Shown here: in pieces, positions 34,809-42,439 of the stretch
How the letters are laid out: every line of letters starts with the position of its first letter
How positions within the stretch are numbered: the stretch's first letter is position 1
DNA from: Piscinibacter defluvii
GTDB taxonomy: Bacteria; Pseudomonadota; Gammaproteobacteria; Burkholderiales; Burkholderiaceae_C
Assembly (NCBI RefSeq): GCF_004011805.1
Contig: NZ_RCHJ01000003.1
Coordinates: forward strand, 496,001-560,000
DNA length: 64,000 nt
Direction: 5' to 3'
Made by a program: the position numbers and the translations under genes
The notes under the pieces: model-generated
What the model was told of the DNA's origin: nothing
Seen by the model: the letters and a program-made list of their open reading frames with translations, nothing else
Databases searched by the model: none

Positions 34809-35671
34809 AGCCCGAGGTCTGGACGCCGCAGCGCGCCGCCACGCGGCTCGTCCGCATCGCCGAGGCGTTCAGCAGCGCGCACGGGCTGCGGCGGTTTCCG
34901 GTCGACGTCAAGCAGCTGGCGCTCGGGGCGGCAGACATCTTCGGCTGGAAGGACCCGATCACCGAGGTCCAGGCCGCCTCGATCAAGAAGTTCGAGGGCG
35001 CGCTGTTCCCCGGTGAAGATCGATCGAAGTGGCTCCTGCTCTACAACCAGACGCTCACTTCGCCGGGCCGCATCCGCTTCACGATGGCCCACGAGCTCGG
35101 GCACTACATCCTGCACCGCCTGCAGCGCGACTCGTTCGAGTGCAGCCCGGCGGACATGCTGAACTGGAGCCAGGACGAAAAAGACATGGAGGGGCAGGCC
35201 GACCTGTTCGCCTCCTATCTGCTGATGCCGCTGGACGACTACCGCGCGCAGGTGGGCGCGACGGTCGACCTGGACGCGCTCGGGCAATGCGCCGAGCGTT
35301 ACGGCGTCTCGCTGACCGCAGCCATCCTCAAGTGGCTGAGCTACACCGACGAGAAGGCCGTCCTCGTCATGTGCAAGGACGGCTTCATCGACTGGGCCTG
35401 GTCGAGCGAGCCGGCGCTGAAGGCCGGTGCGTTCTTCAAGACGCGCACGGCGACGATCGAGGTGCCCAGCGGTTCCCTGGCGGCCGACGCCGACGTGCGC
35501 CACGAACGCGCCGGCGCGACGATCCAGGCTTCGGTCTGGTTCCGGTTCGCCGAGCCGCAGGTTCAGCTGCGCGAGATGAAAATCAGTGCTGATCAGTACG
35601 ACAGCGTGCTGACGCTGCTGTGCCTCCCGCGTGCCGCTGACTTCTGGCCGCCCCGTCGCGCTGAGGACTGA
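34805..35671 (+). CDS. capP: ImmA/IrrE-type metallopeptidase (CapP)
   Basis: 288 residues from GTG 34805, coupled to capH. COG2856/IrrE-type zinc peptidase: FTMAHELGHYILH at about 94-106 gives HExxH, and the third ligand Glu is expected in the helix DEKDMEGQADLFASYLLMP (about 122-140). The C-terminal half is beta-rich (LVMCKDGFIDWAWSS, TIQASVWFRF) and may be the sensing domain. In characterised systems CapP is turned on by single-stranded DNA and cuts CapH, which releases CBASS expression. Gene pairing and location make this assignment firm. Confidence 0.87.
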   Translation: MKPEVWTPQRAATRLVRIAEAFSSAHGLRRFPVDVKQLALGAADIFGWKDPITEVQAASIKKFEGALFPGEDRSKWLLLYNQTLTSPGRIRFTMAHELGHYILHRLQRDSFECSPADMLNWSQDEKDMEGQADLFASYLLMPLDDYRAQVGATVDLDALGQCAERYGVSLTAAILKWLSYTDEKAVLVMCKDGFIDWAWSSEPALKAGAFFKTRTATIEVPSGSLAADADVRHERAGATIQASVWFRFAEPQVQLREMKISADQYDSVLTLLCLPRAADFWPPRRAED

Positions 35672-35675
35672 TGAC

Positions 35676-35721
35676 CGACTCAATTGCTACTACTGCAGAG
35701 CGTATGGTCACGCTTGAGTCG
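35676..35721. terminator. Compound dyad after capP
   Basis: CGACTCAA (35676-35683) and TTGAGTCG (35714-35721) are perfectly complementary, and inside them AGCGT/ACGCT forms a smaller hairpin. It starts 4 bases after the capP stop. It may close the capH-capP transcript or be a trace of insertion of the CBASS cassette. The rest of the gap to 35919 (about 200 bases) holds no supported gene. Confidence 0.35.
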
Positions 35722-35919
35722 CCCGTGTCTGAGTGACCGCAACGCGCCTGAGACCGTGAATGCGGTTCATGGCGTTGGTCGACCGCAACTCGCTGCGTTG
35801 CTGACCTCGCGTTGGCTCGTTGGGGCGCCGAAGGACAGTCGAAAGTTTGGGGGCCGACTCTATGATGAAGGTGAGTGTGACGGCGTGGGCGAGGATCCAG
35901 TTCGGATTTCGGACCCTCG

Positions 35920-36549
35920 TCAGCTTTCCTGCAGCCGGTTCAGTAACCGATGCGCGCCGAGTTCGACTTCCGATAGATCCGGCAGCGGCCGCACCGGAAA
36001 CGACGCTTGCACCCGCTGGTCCGTGCCATAGCGCTGCACCAGCTTGCAGAACGGGCACTCGTCGTTGGACCGCGGTGCTGAGCCGTAGGCCGCCAGATAC
36101 TCGCTGTGGCAAGTCGGGCAGGCAACGAGTGAGAAGCTCTGCACGCTGGTCAGCCAAAGCCCGTCGGTGTGCGCGGCGAGGTCGAAGGCGCGGTCGAAGC
36201 TGATGCGCCGCGGCGGTTCGCAGATGCTGCCGTAGTGGCGGTAGGCGGCAACAAGCGCTTCGGCCGCAGCGAAGCCGCCGTCGCGCAAGCGCCGGTACAG
36301 CGACACGACGATGGAGGCCTCCGCGCGGTAGAGCAGGTTCGCGCCGTGGTACCACTCGGGCGAGTCGGGCGGCCGGCCGCGCGGCACATGCTCGCGGTCG
36401 GGGAACAGCAGGCGCAGCAGCTCGCGCGGCGGCAGGCCGGTGAGGTGGCCGATCGTGCGCACGCGTGCGCCGAGGGCGGCGCAGTCCTTGGCCAGTTGCA
36501 GCGCGCGCAACTGCCGGTCGACCCGCAGCGGGGGACGGGGCTCGCTCAT
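35920..36549 (-). CDS. FlhC-like transcriptional activator (SetC/AcaC type)
   Basis: 209 residues with the FlhC layout: helical N-terminus (RQLRALQLAKDCAALGARVRTIGHLTGLPPRELLRLLF), then a zinc site made of CPTCHSEYL and CPFCKL. In F-like ICEs and IncC plasmids FlhC/FlhD homologues (SetC/SetD, AcaC/AcaD) are the master activators of the transfer operons, and the genes here lie in the same D-then-C order. They probably activate the traA and traI operons of this element. Target sites were not identified. Symbol withheld because naming differs between element families. Confidence 0.8.
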   Translation of the reverse strand: MSEPRPPLRVDRQLRALQLAKDCAALGARVRTIGHLTGLPPRELLRLLFPDREHVPRGRPPDSPEWYHGANLLYRAEASIVVSLYRRLRDGGFAAAEALVAAYRHYGSICEPPRRISFDRAFDLAAHTDGLWLTSVQSFSLVACPTCHSEYLAAYGSAPRSNDECPFCKLVQRYGTDQRVQASFPVRPLPDLSEVELGAHRLLNRLQES

Positions 36550-36570
36550 GGCGTTCGCCGGAGGCGGCGT

Positions 36571-36864
36571 TCAGGCGGAAAGGTGCTGGGCGGCGTGCAC
36601 CGCGGCGAGCGGCCGGGCCAGCGGCAGCGGCGCTTCGAGCAGCGCCAGCAGGTCGCGGCGCGCCGGGAAGAGCGTGGCGTCGCCGACGTTGGCGACGATG
36701 GCCATGATCTGCTGGACGCCCAGGCCGGCGATGCGGTCTGCCTGCGCGGCATCGAGCGCGAACTTGCAGCAGGTGGCGGGGCGGTCCTGCAGGACGCCGT
36801 CGCGAATGGTGAGCAGCAAGGTCAGGTTGGTGAGCTGAACGTCGGAGAGCTGCGCCTGGTTCAT
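36571..36864 (-). CDS. FlhD-like transcriptional activator partner (SetD/AcaD type)
   Basis: 97 residues from ATG 36864. It has the FlhD pattern of a helical dimer: LSDVQLTNLTLLLTIRDGVLQD, then CCKFALDAAQADRIAGLGVQQIMAIVANVGDATLFPARRDLLALL. In the characterised systems FlhD and FlhC form a hetero-oligomer that binds DNA upstream of target promoters. It is 21 bases upstream of the FlhC-like gene. Longer in-frame upstream reading is GC-rich non-coding sequence. Confidence 0.8.
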   Translation of the reverse strand: MNQAQLSDVQLTNLTLLLTIRDGVLQDRPATCCKFALDAAQADRIAGLGVQQIMAIVANVGDATLFPARRDLLALLEAPLPLARPLAAVHAAQHLSA

Positions 36865-36992
36865 GGTGCTGTCCTCGGGTGGGCCCTGGCCGGGCACGGT
36901 GGATGGGTGGGATTGAGATGTGTCGGGTGGCGGTCGGGTGTTGATCGGTGTGCGCCACAGGATAGGGTTCGGCACTGCGCTTGCGATGGCCC

Positions 36993-37011
36993 GCGACCCC
37001 GTCGGGGTCGC
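36993..37011. repeat. Perfect 8-bp stem-loop
   Basis: GCGACCCC, loop GTC, GGGGTCGC. It lies in the 235-base gap between the DUF932 gene and the FlhD-like gene. One of a series of perfect hairpins in the gaps of this module. Confidence 0.6.
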
Positions 37012-37054
37012 ATTGCCATGCACAACCGCCCGGACTCCCGGGTGAATCCGTGCA

Positions 37055-37079
37055 GCCCGGACCCGCGATGGGTCCGGGC
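37055..37079 (-). terminator. Perfect 10-bp stem-loop after the DUF932 gene
   Basis: GCCCGGACCC and GGGTCCGGGC with a 5-base loop, starting 21 bases after the DUF932 stop. Very stable, but without a U-tract; likely a transcript end or processing point before the activator genes. Nothing else is seen in the gap 36865-37099 besides this and the hairpin at 36993. Confidence 0.45.
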
Positions 37080-37099
37080 CGCAGCGGCAAGTGCCGCGC

Positions 37100-38164
37100 T
37101 CAGGCGGCTTCGGCGAGGCTCTTCCACTCGCTCTGCGGCAGCTCGATGAGCCGGCCGCCGAGGGCCTCGAACTCGGTCGCACGGTCGTAGTCATCGACGT
37201 CCTGCGAGTAGTGCGTCACCGCGTTGACCAAGCCGTAGCCGGTCAGGTCGGCGTCGGTGATCAGGTGCCGCAGCACGCCGGCACGCTCCTGCTCGTTGAG
37301 GGCATAGCGGTTGGCCAGCACCTCGACGGTCTTCACCGGGTCGCCGGTCAGCGGGATGCGCAGCGTCTTTTGCAGCTTCTGCGCGGCCTGCAGGAAGGTC
37401 GCCTCGGACACCGCCGCCTCGACCACGTCGCGGACCTTCAGGAAGAAGGCCTTGTCGTCCGCCTGCAGCGTGTCGTCCTTGAACACCGTGATGGTGTCAG
37501 CGACGTTGCCGATGCTGCGGCCGACGTGGGTCTTGTGCAGCGAGAAGTCGGGCACGATCAGGCCGTTGAGGCACCTCAGCCGGTAGATCAGCGGTTGCAC
37601 CGAGAGCGTGCCGTGGCCGACCTCGGAGTTGCTCACCACCACGCCGGCTTGCACGACATCGCCGGGCGACATCTCGTGCTTCAACTGCGGCGTGACCACC
37701 TTGAGGTACATGCGCGTCTCGGTCAGTTCGACCGACTCGAAGCGCACCTCGGGCAGGCGCTGCAGGATCGGCAGCACGCTTTCGGCGAGGTCGTAGTTGT
37801 CGAGCCGGCGGTAGCGATCCGACAGCACGGCACGCACGTTGCCGTCCAGCGTGCGCAGCATGCGGCGGTCGTCGTCGCTCTGCAGCCAGGTGTTGACGTT
37901 GCGGTCCAGCAGCACGGGCTGCTCGCTGCGCATGCGTTCGAAGTACGCATATGGAATCTTCAACTTGTCCGCGAGCTGGCGGCGCGCGAGCGGCGTCACG
38001 CCGTAGCGCGCCGGGCCGCCGGTCTCTTCGACGACGAGCCGCGTCTGGCCCGTGTCATCGGTGTCGTGGCGCATCAGCGCCGACGGGACCACTAGGTCCT
38101 TCTTCGAGTTCAGCTGGCGTTCGAGTTCCTGCGCCAGGCTTACGAGGGTACGTCCGTTCTTCAT
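37100..38164 (-). CDS. DUF932 family protein
   Basis: 354 residues from ATG 38164 (GGAG 6 bases upstream; GTG 38167 is an alternative). DUF932 (phage/plasmid-like TIGR03299) blocks are clear: YGVTPLARRQLADKLKIPYAYFERM, WLQSDDDRRMLRTLDGNVRAVLSDRYRRLDN, GVVVSNSEVGHGTLSVQPLIYRLRCLNGLI, and a C-terminal TGYGLVNAVTHYSQDVDDYDRATEFEALGG. It occurs widely on ICEs, plasmids and phages beside replication genes. Biochemical role not known. It follows the primase gene and is separated from it by two hairpins. Confidence 0.85.
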   Translation of the reverse strand: MKNGRTLVSLAQELERQLNSKKDLVVPSALMRHDTDDTGQTRLVVEETGGPARYGVTPLARRQLADKLKIPYAYFERMRSEQPVLLDRNVNTWLQSDDDRRMLRTLDGNVRAVLSDRYRRLDNYDLAESVLPILQRLPEVRFESVELTETRMYLKVVTPQLKHEMSPGDVVQAGVVVSNSEVGHGTLSVQPLIYRLRCLNGLIVPDFSLHKTHVGRSIGNVADTITVFKDDTLQADDKAFFLKVRDVVEAAVSEATFLQAAQKLQKTLRIPLTGDPVKTVEVLANRYALNEQERAGVLRHLITDADLTGYGLVNAVTHYSQDVDDYDRATEFEALGGRLIELPQSEWKSLAEAA

Positions 38165-38183
38165 CACAAGCTCCGATCGGAAT

Positions 38184-38253
38184 GCGGGGCGCCGTGCCCC
38201 CTCGGGGCTGGGCCCCGCGGGGTGGGTGATGGATCCGGCACGGGGCCGGATCC
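38184..38253 (-). repeat. Two perfect stem-loops in the leader of the DUF932 gene
   Basis: First, GGATCCGGC/GCCGGATCC (38231-38253), 9 bp with a 5-base loop. Second, a two-tier hairpin GCGGGGC ... GCCCCGC (38184-38218) with inner GCCCC/GGGGC around CTC. Both lie between the primase stop and the DUF932 start. They may stop, stabilise or cut the polycistronic mRNA. Confidence 0.55.
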
Positions 38254-38368
38254 GCGATGGCGCGGGTTTATCCGCGCCGACTGCATGCGGTTCAAGGGCT
38301 GCCTTCGCCCGGCGTCGTCGACGCAGGGCCCGGTGTGGCAGCGACCGGTGGGGTTCATGTCGTCGGTC

Positions 38369-39385
38369 CTATGCGGCCTGGGCTTCGGCGGCTGTACTGC
38401 GCATGCGCCACACGTCGGCCCAGTCGTGGCCGGGCTGGCGCGGCAGGAACACGCGCACCTGCCGAGCCTCGTTGCCCGGTGCGCTGCGGGTCAGCCGGCG
38501 CGCCAGCGCGAAGGCGCAAGCCTGGCCTTCGAAGCCGCCATCGGCGTCGTTGTCGGCATAGATGCAGACCTGCCGTACGCCCTCGGGCAGCCATAGCTTC
38601 TCGAGGTTGCCGGCGCTGATCGCGGCCCACGCCGGCTTGCCGGTCGCGAGGTGCACCGCCAGCGCGGTCTCGATGCCTTCGGCCACGGCGAGCTCATGCG
38701 CTGGTTCGCAAAGCCGCACGGCGGCGCCGTTGATGCCGGCCGAGAGCACCTTGCGTGCGTCAGGCACAGGGGCCTTCTCGCCGTCCTTCAGGTAGGTCCG
38801 GTGCAGCGTCACCGCGTGGCCGTCCGGGCCCTGGATGCAGGCCAGCATGGCCGGGTAGTCGGCCACCTTGCAGGAGCGGCCCGCGGCATTCTTCTCGTAG
38901 TAGCCAAGCGCCGGGTGATGGCGCAGTACACCGGGCGGATGGCGCAGGTGCAGGCCGCGGCGGCGCAGGTAGCAATCGACCTCGTCGCCTGGCTGAACCG
39001 GCAGGGCTTCGTCCCACAGGCGTTGCGCGAGGCGGCGCATGCGCTGCGCGGACGGTTCGGCCGCCGCCTGCGGGGCACTCGGCGCAGGGGACGGCGCACC
39101 GACGCAGGACTCCACCTGCCGCAGCGCGGTCGCGAAGTCGAGGCCGAGCGCGGCCTGCAGCAGCTTGAAGCCGCCGCCCGCGCCGCAGTGGCGGCAGTGG
39201 TAGTTGCCTTCGCCGAACTTGTCGGTGTACTGGAAGCGGTCGGTGCCGCCGCACGACGGGCAGGGGCCGTTGCGCTTGCCCAGGATGCGTTCGTCGACGC
39301 CCAGGCTGCGCAGGATCTCGGACCAGCGGCCGTGTGCGCGGCGCTTGGCTTCGTCGATGCGATGCTCGAAGACCGTGTCATTCAT
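38369..39385 (-). CDS. P4-type zinc-finger/Toprim primase
   Basis: 338 residues. An N-terminal CHC2-like zinc finger (CPSCGGTDRFQYTD ... YHCRHCGAGGGFKLL at about 42-73) is followed by a connector. The Toprim-like catalytic domain has LAVAEGIETALAVHL (acidic EG motif, about 235), WAAISAGNLEKL and VCIYADNDADGGFEGQACA (DxD, about 273). It fits the DUF7146/phage P4 alpha N-terminal primase group and probably primes replication of the element after transfer or excision. RBS GGAGG before ATG 39385. The tiny frame 39378-39446 overlaps its start. Confidence 0.88.
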   Translation of the reverse strand: MNDTVFEHRIDEAKRRAHGRWSEILRSLGVDERILGKRNGPCPSCGGTDRFQYTDKFGEGNYHCRHCGAGGGFKLLQAALGLDFATALRQVESCVGAPSPAPSAPQAAAEPSAQRMRRLAQRLWDEALPVQPGDEVDCYLRRRGLHLRHPPGVLRHHPALGYYEKNAAGRSCKVADYPAMLACIQGPDGHAVTLHRTYLKDGEKAPVPDARKVLSAGINGAAVRLCEPAHELAVAEGIETALAVHLATGKPAWAAISAGNLEKLWLPEGVRQVCIYADNDADGGFEGQACAFALARRLTRSAPGNEARQVRVFLPRQPGHDWADVWRMRSTAAEAQAA

Positions 39386-39446
39386 GGCAGCCTCCGCGGC
39401 CGCCGCGGCGACCTTCGGAAACGGGCATGGCTTGTTGTCGCTTCAT
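39378..39446 (-). CDS. 22-codon reading frame overlapping the primase start (possible leader peptide)
   Basis: The ATG at 39446 has an unusually good AAGGAGC 5 bases upstream. The frame encodes a very basic Gly/Arg-rich peptide (MKRQQAMPVSEGRRGG...) and its stop lies inside the first codons of the primase gene. This arrangement suits translational coupling of the primase. No function is claimed for the peptide. Confidence 0.4.
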   Translation of the reverse strand: MKRQQAMPVSEGRRGGRGGCHE

Positions 39447-39526
39447 GATTGCTCCTTGACGGGTGAACCCGCCACGCCGGGCCAGCGCCCGGTTGAGGGC
39501 ACGGCTCCGCGGCGATGGCGGGCGGG

Positions 39527-39647
39527 CCGGCGCTGAGCGCCGGAGGGACTTCGGGGCCGGCTTTGGAGCGATGCGCTCCAGGTGTGCCTGCGACCTGCGG
39601 GAAAACCTCTCCGCAGCGCGCACGCGAGGTGCTGCGCTGGGGAGAGG
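39527..39647 (-). repeat. Cluster of three stem-loops between GHKL ATPase and primase genes
   Basis: CCGGCGC/GCGCCGG (39527-39543, loop TGA), TGGAGCG/CGCTCCA (39564-39580, loop ATG), and a long interrupted hairpin CCTCTCC-CAGCGC ... GCGCTG-GGAGAGG (39606-39647). The last begins 28 bases after the ATPase stop. Together they fill most of the 289-base gap; no promoter was recognised. Role unknown. Confidence 0.55.
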
Positions 39648-39674
39648 AGGCCCGAAGGCCTCCCACCCAAGTAC

Positions 39675-41267
39675 TCAATCAGCCAGTTCGACGGCATGGC
39701 CGTTCGATCCGGTGCCGACGCTCAGGCGGAATTGCCTGCCGTGCAGCACCGGGTAGCGCTCGAGCTTCAGCTCGCGCAGCAGCGAGTCGAGCGTGTCCTT
39801 CGGATCGACGGAGCGAAGCCGACGGATGAGGTCGGCAAGTGCTTCGCGGTCCGCGTCCAGATCGGACTCCAGGAACTGCTCGTTCTCGTCGGTGAAATTC
39901 GAGACCTGGCGCACCGGCTCGCCCGACGATTCGCCGTCCGGGACGTAGAGCACCCCGTCGTGGTGAACGCCGGCATCGGTGATGTCCACGCTGTCGCTGC
40001 CCACGCCGACGCGCACGGCGGTACACAGCACGACGTCCGGCCAGATCCAGCGGCCTTCCAGCGTGCCGCGAACACGCTCGCCGAGCGGTTCGACGGTGAC
40101 CGGCTCGTCGTCCAGCCAGCGAACATGGGCTTGCACCCAATGCTCGTGATGCAGGCCGCCCAGGTTGAAGAGCAGGCACCCCGTGGCACGGGCGAACATC
40201 CAGCGGCCTGCGTTGCCCTCGTCAAGCGAGTCGATCGAACACAACTTGACCGAGCCGGCCTCGATGGCCACCCGTGCCGGTGCGACGGCCACCGTCCGCA
40301 GGTAGTCCCGGTCACCCGAGCCCTCCTGGTAGGGGTAGCCGCAGATCTCGTCGAAAACTGCGGCGGGCAGGGCGTCGATGTCGTTGAGCAGGTCCAGGTG
40401 GCCCCAGCCGCGCAGGGCCGGATAGAACCGGGCGACGAACACATCGGCGGGCAGGGTGCGCTTGGCGTCCTCGAGCACGCGGCGCCATTCGGCGCGCAGC
40501 GCGGTGTCGATGCGCTTGCGCTGCCGGTCTTCGTCGATCAGCTTATCGCGATCGGGCAGCCGTGCCATGAACTGGCGCGCATCGAGGTGCAGCACGTTCG
40601 CGCGCTCCGGCCGGTGGTAGATCGGGCGCAGCACGCAGAAGCCCTGCAGGTAGACCAGGGTGTCGTGGCTGTGCTCGCCATCGCGCGTGCCGCACAGGTG
40701 CAGGCCGCCGACGGGTGTCGCGGTGAGCGCCAGGTGCTCGGGCGCGTGCGGGCGTTCGAGCGCCTTGCCGTTGAAGCACACCGGCACGGGTAAGCCCGCG
40801 CACAGGGTGGCGATGCGCGACGCCAGGTCGGGCAGGTCAACGCCGTGCAGCTCGATCTGCGTGCCTTCGGAAGGCGCCTCGACCAGTTCGATGACGTCGA
40901 TCGGCGTTCGGGCGAGCGCCACTTCGGTGTCGAAGTCAGCGCACTGACCGCGTGAGCGCACGATGCAGCGCGACGCGGCGTAGAGGCACTTCGAGAATCC
41001 GATGCCGAACGGGTTCTCGGCGTCGCAGGTGGTTTCATCCCAGCCGGACTCGTTGAAGGTCAGCAGCTTCTGGAAGTCGTCGATGCCGCGGCCGTTGTCG
41101 CGGATGGTCAGCGTCCCGGCCTCGGCGTCGTGGTCGATCGCGATGGATGTGGCGCCAGCGCGCCGGGCGTTCTGGAGCAGTTCCGACACGAGGGCGAATC
41201 GGTCGGTGAAGGCGAAGCGCTGGTTACGCAGCGCGCCTTCCTCGTTGATGCGGACTTGAATCTGCAT
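39675..41267 (-). CDS. Stand-alone GHKL (Hsp90-like) ATPase of the ICE
   Basis: 530 residues. The Bergerat fold is at the N-terminus: N box ALVSELLQNARRAGA (about 28-42), G1 IRDNGRGIDDF (about 58-68), G2 NPFGIGFSKCLY (about 88-99). The remaining 400 residues include CFNGKALERP, LVYLQGFCVLRPI and a beta-rich C-terminus, but no kinase, MutL or topoisomerase domain that I recognise. Similar Hsp90-like ATPases occur on betaproteobacterial ICEs without known function. Upstream in-frame codons to 41963 belong to the small genes in another frame; ATG 41267 is the real start. The second GHKL protein of this window is at 18301. Confidence 0.8.
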   Translation of the reverse strand: MQIQVRINEEGALRNQRFAFTDRFALVSELLQNARRAGATSIAIDHDAEAGTLTIRDNGRGIDDFQKLLTFNESGWDETTCDAENPFGIGFSKCLYAASRCIVRSRGQCADFDTEVALARTPIDVIELVEAPSEGTQIELHGVDLPDLASRIATLCAGLPVPVCFNGKALERPHAPEHLALTATPVGGLHLCGTRDGEHSHDTLVYLQGFCVLRPIYHRPERANVLHLDARQFMARLPDRDKLIDEDRQRKRIDTALRAEWRRVLEDAKRTLPADVFVARFYPALRGWGHLDLLNDIDALPAAVFDEICGYPYQEGSGDRDYLRTVAVAPARVAIEAGSVKLCSIDSLDEGNAGRWMFARATGCLLFNLGGLHHEHWVQAHVRWLDDEPVTVEPLGERVRGTLEGRWIWPDVVLCTAVRVGVGSDSVDITDAGVHHDGVLYVPDGESSGEPVRQVSNFTDENEQFLESDLDADREALADLIRRLRSVDPKDTLDSLLRELKLERYPVLHGRQFRLSVGTGSNGHAVELAD

Positions 41268-41283
41268 GGTGGTTCTCCGGTAC

Positions 41284-41311
41284 GGCGGGTGCCCCCGAAG
41301 GGACGCCCGCC
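41284..41311 (-). repeat. Stem-loop with UUCG-type loop upstream of the GHKL ATPase gene
   Basis: GGCGGG/CCCGCC outer arms, and on the minus strand an inner CCC-TTCG-GGG, an extra-stable tetraloop in RNA. It lies in the 59-base gap after the 108-residue gene and 17 bases before the ATPase ATG, so it could limit its translation or end the upstream message. Confidence 0.5.
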
Positions 41312-41326
41312 TTTGGGGTAGATGAG

Positions 41327-41653
41327 TCAACCGCGCGGCGAGTCGAACTCGATCGGCGCGGTGAAGAGCTGGCCGGCATGCAAGGCCTCCAGCAGCGGGT
41401 GGTCGAGGAACTCGAACAGCAGCAGTTGCTGCACGTGCAGCGCGCGGCCGCGGCTGTCGAGCCGCTCGACCTGGAAGCCGAGCGCATGCCACTGCAGCCG
41501 GTAGGCAAGGCGGTCGGCGCCGGCGATCACGAAGGTGCGGCCGGGCCGGCCGGTGACGATCTCGCTCTCCTTGACGAGGTACTCGAGATCCTCCGGCGCG
41601 CGCACGGGCAGCAGCAGCGCCGCGACACGCCCGGTCTGGGAAACGATGTGCAT
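41327..41653 (-). CDS. Hypothetical ICE protein, 108 residues
   Basis: Starts at ATG 41653 with GAGGAG upstream. No signal peptide. Alternating strands and helices (VAALLLPVRAPEDLEYLVKES, RTFVIAGADRLAYRLQWHALGFQVERLD, QQLLLFEFLDHPLLEALHAGQLF) suggest a small alpha/beta protein. I do not recognise a family. It lies in the same direction as, and just upstream of, the GHKL ATPase gene, so it may be a partner of it. Confidence 0.6.
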   Translation of the reverse strand: MHIVSQTGRVAALLLPVRAPEDLEYLVKESEIVTGRPGRTFVIAGADRLAYRLQWHALGFQVERLDSRGRALHVQQLLLFEFLDHPLLEALHAGQLFTAPIEFDSPRG

Positions 41654-41662
41654 GGCGGCTCC

Positions 41663-41806
41663 TCAGCGGACCGGCGTGGCGCCGGGCAGGCGATGGCCTT
41701 CGGCGCGCGAGGGCGGCGAAGGCGAATCGGTGGCGTCCAGGTGGGCGCCGAGTACGTGCAATGCGAGAACGGCCAGCACGCCGGCCGCGCGATAGAAGCG
41801 GGACAT
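41663..41806 (-). CDS. Small hydrophobic-leader protein, 47 residues
   Basis: ATG 41806 with AAGGA 6 bases upstream. The first 20 residues (MSRFYRAAGVLAVLALHVLG) form a signal peptide or anchor, and the rest is polar and Pro/Ser-rich. It is 9 bases before the 108-residue gene's ATG. Good RBS and operon position support it; function unknown. Confidence 0.45.
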   Translation of the reverse strand: MSRFYRAAGVLAVLALHVLGAHLDATDSPSPPSRAEGHRLPGATPVR

Positions 41807-41859
41807 GGTGTGTTCCTTGAGGTGGTGGTCGCCGCGGTGTGGCGGCGGCCGTTGATGGC

Positions 41860-42402
41860 TCAGGCGAACAGGTCGCCTTGCAGGGCGACCGCGCGGACCT
41901 GCTGGTTGATCCACTGCGGATTGCGGGCGAGTTGCAGCTCGACCCACTCCGGGTTGCGCGCAACGGCCTCGCGCACCCACTCGGGGTAGCGCGTCAGCGT
42001 GGCTTCCAGCCACTGCTTCACGCCATGCCGGATGCGGCTGCGAATCTCTTCGGCGTCGACGAGGCCGCAGTAGGCAATCGGCGACAGCGGGCTGCAGCCG
42101 ACGACGCGCAGGCAGTTCACGAACGAGAACGGCCGCGAGTCCTTCTCGCGCTCGGTGAACACCCAGCGCAGCGTGTCGAGCTTGGCTTCGAGCGGTGTCT
42201 CGGGGTCCGACAGCGCCTCGACTTCCTGCAGCAGGCGCCAGTGCAGGAACACCACGTCCTGCTCGGTCCAGTCGATGGCCTCTGCGCCACCTTGGGCGGT
42301 GTCGTCGTCCTCGGTCGGGACGTCGTCAAACGAATCACGGTAGGTGCCCGCCGTGAAGAGGGGTGCGCGGGAACGTTCGAGCGATGCTCGGGGGTGTGGC
42401 AT
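41860..42402 (-). CDS. Hypothetical ICE protein with acidic middle, 180 residues
   Basis: Start chosen at ATG 42402, which has GGAGG 5 bases upstream; in-frame starts at 42414 and 42432 lack an RBS. The N-terminus is Arg-rich, then very acidic (DDVPTEDDDTAQGG), followed by helices (WTEQDVVFLHWRLLQEVEALSD, LDTLRWVFTEREKD). The end has a repeated motif: RYPEWVREAVARNPEWVELQLARNPQW, that is P-[EQ]-W-[VI] three times about 11 residues apart. No family recognised. The tandem PEWV units might form a helical repeat surface. Confidence 0.6.
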   Translation of the reverse strand: MPHPRASLERSRAPLFTAGTYRDSFDDVPTEDDDTAQGGAEAIDWTEQDVVFLHWRLLQEVEALSDPETPLEAKLDTLRWVFTEREKDSRPFSFVNCLRVVGCSPLSPIAYCGLVDAEEIRSRIRHGVKQWLEATLTRYPEWVREAVARNPEWVELQLARNPQWINQQVRAVALQGDLFA

Positions 42403-42439
42403 GTTGGCCTCCATGGAGAACGCGGAGGCCATGACCGCG

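Noticed and set aside
36861-37194. Upstream extension of the FlhD-like gene
   Set aside because: The added sequence is Pro/Arg-rich, covers perfect hairpins, and would overlap the end of DUF932; the FlhD fold starts at ATG 36864.
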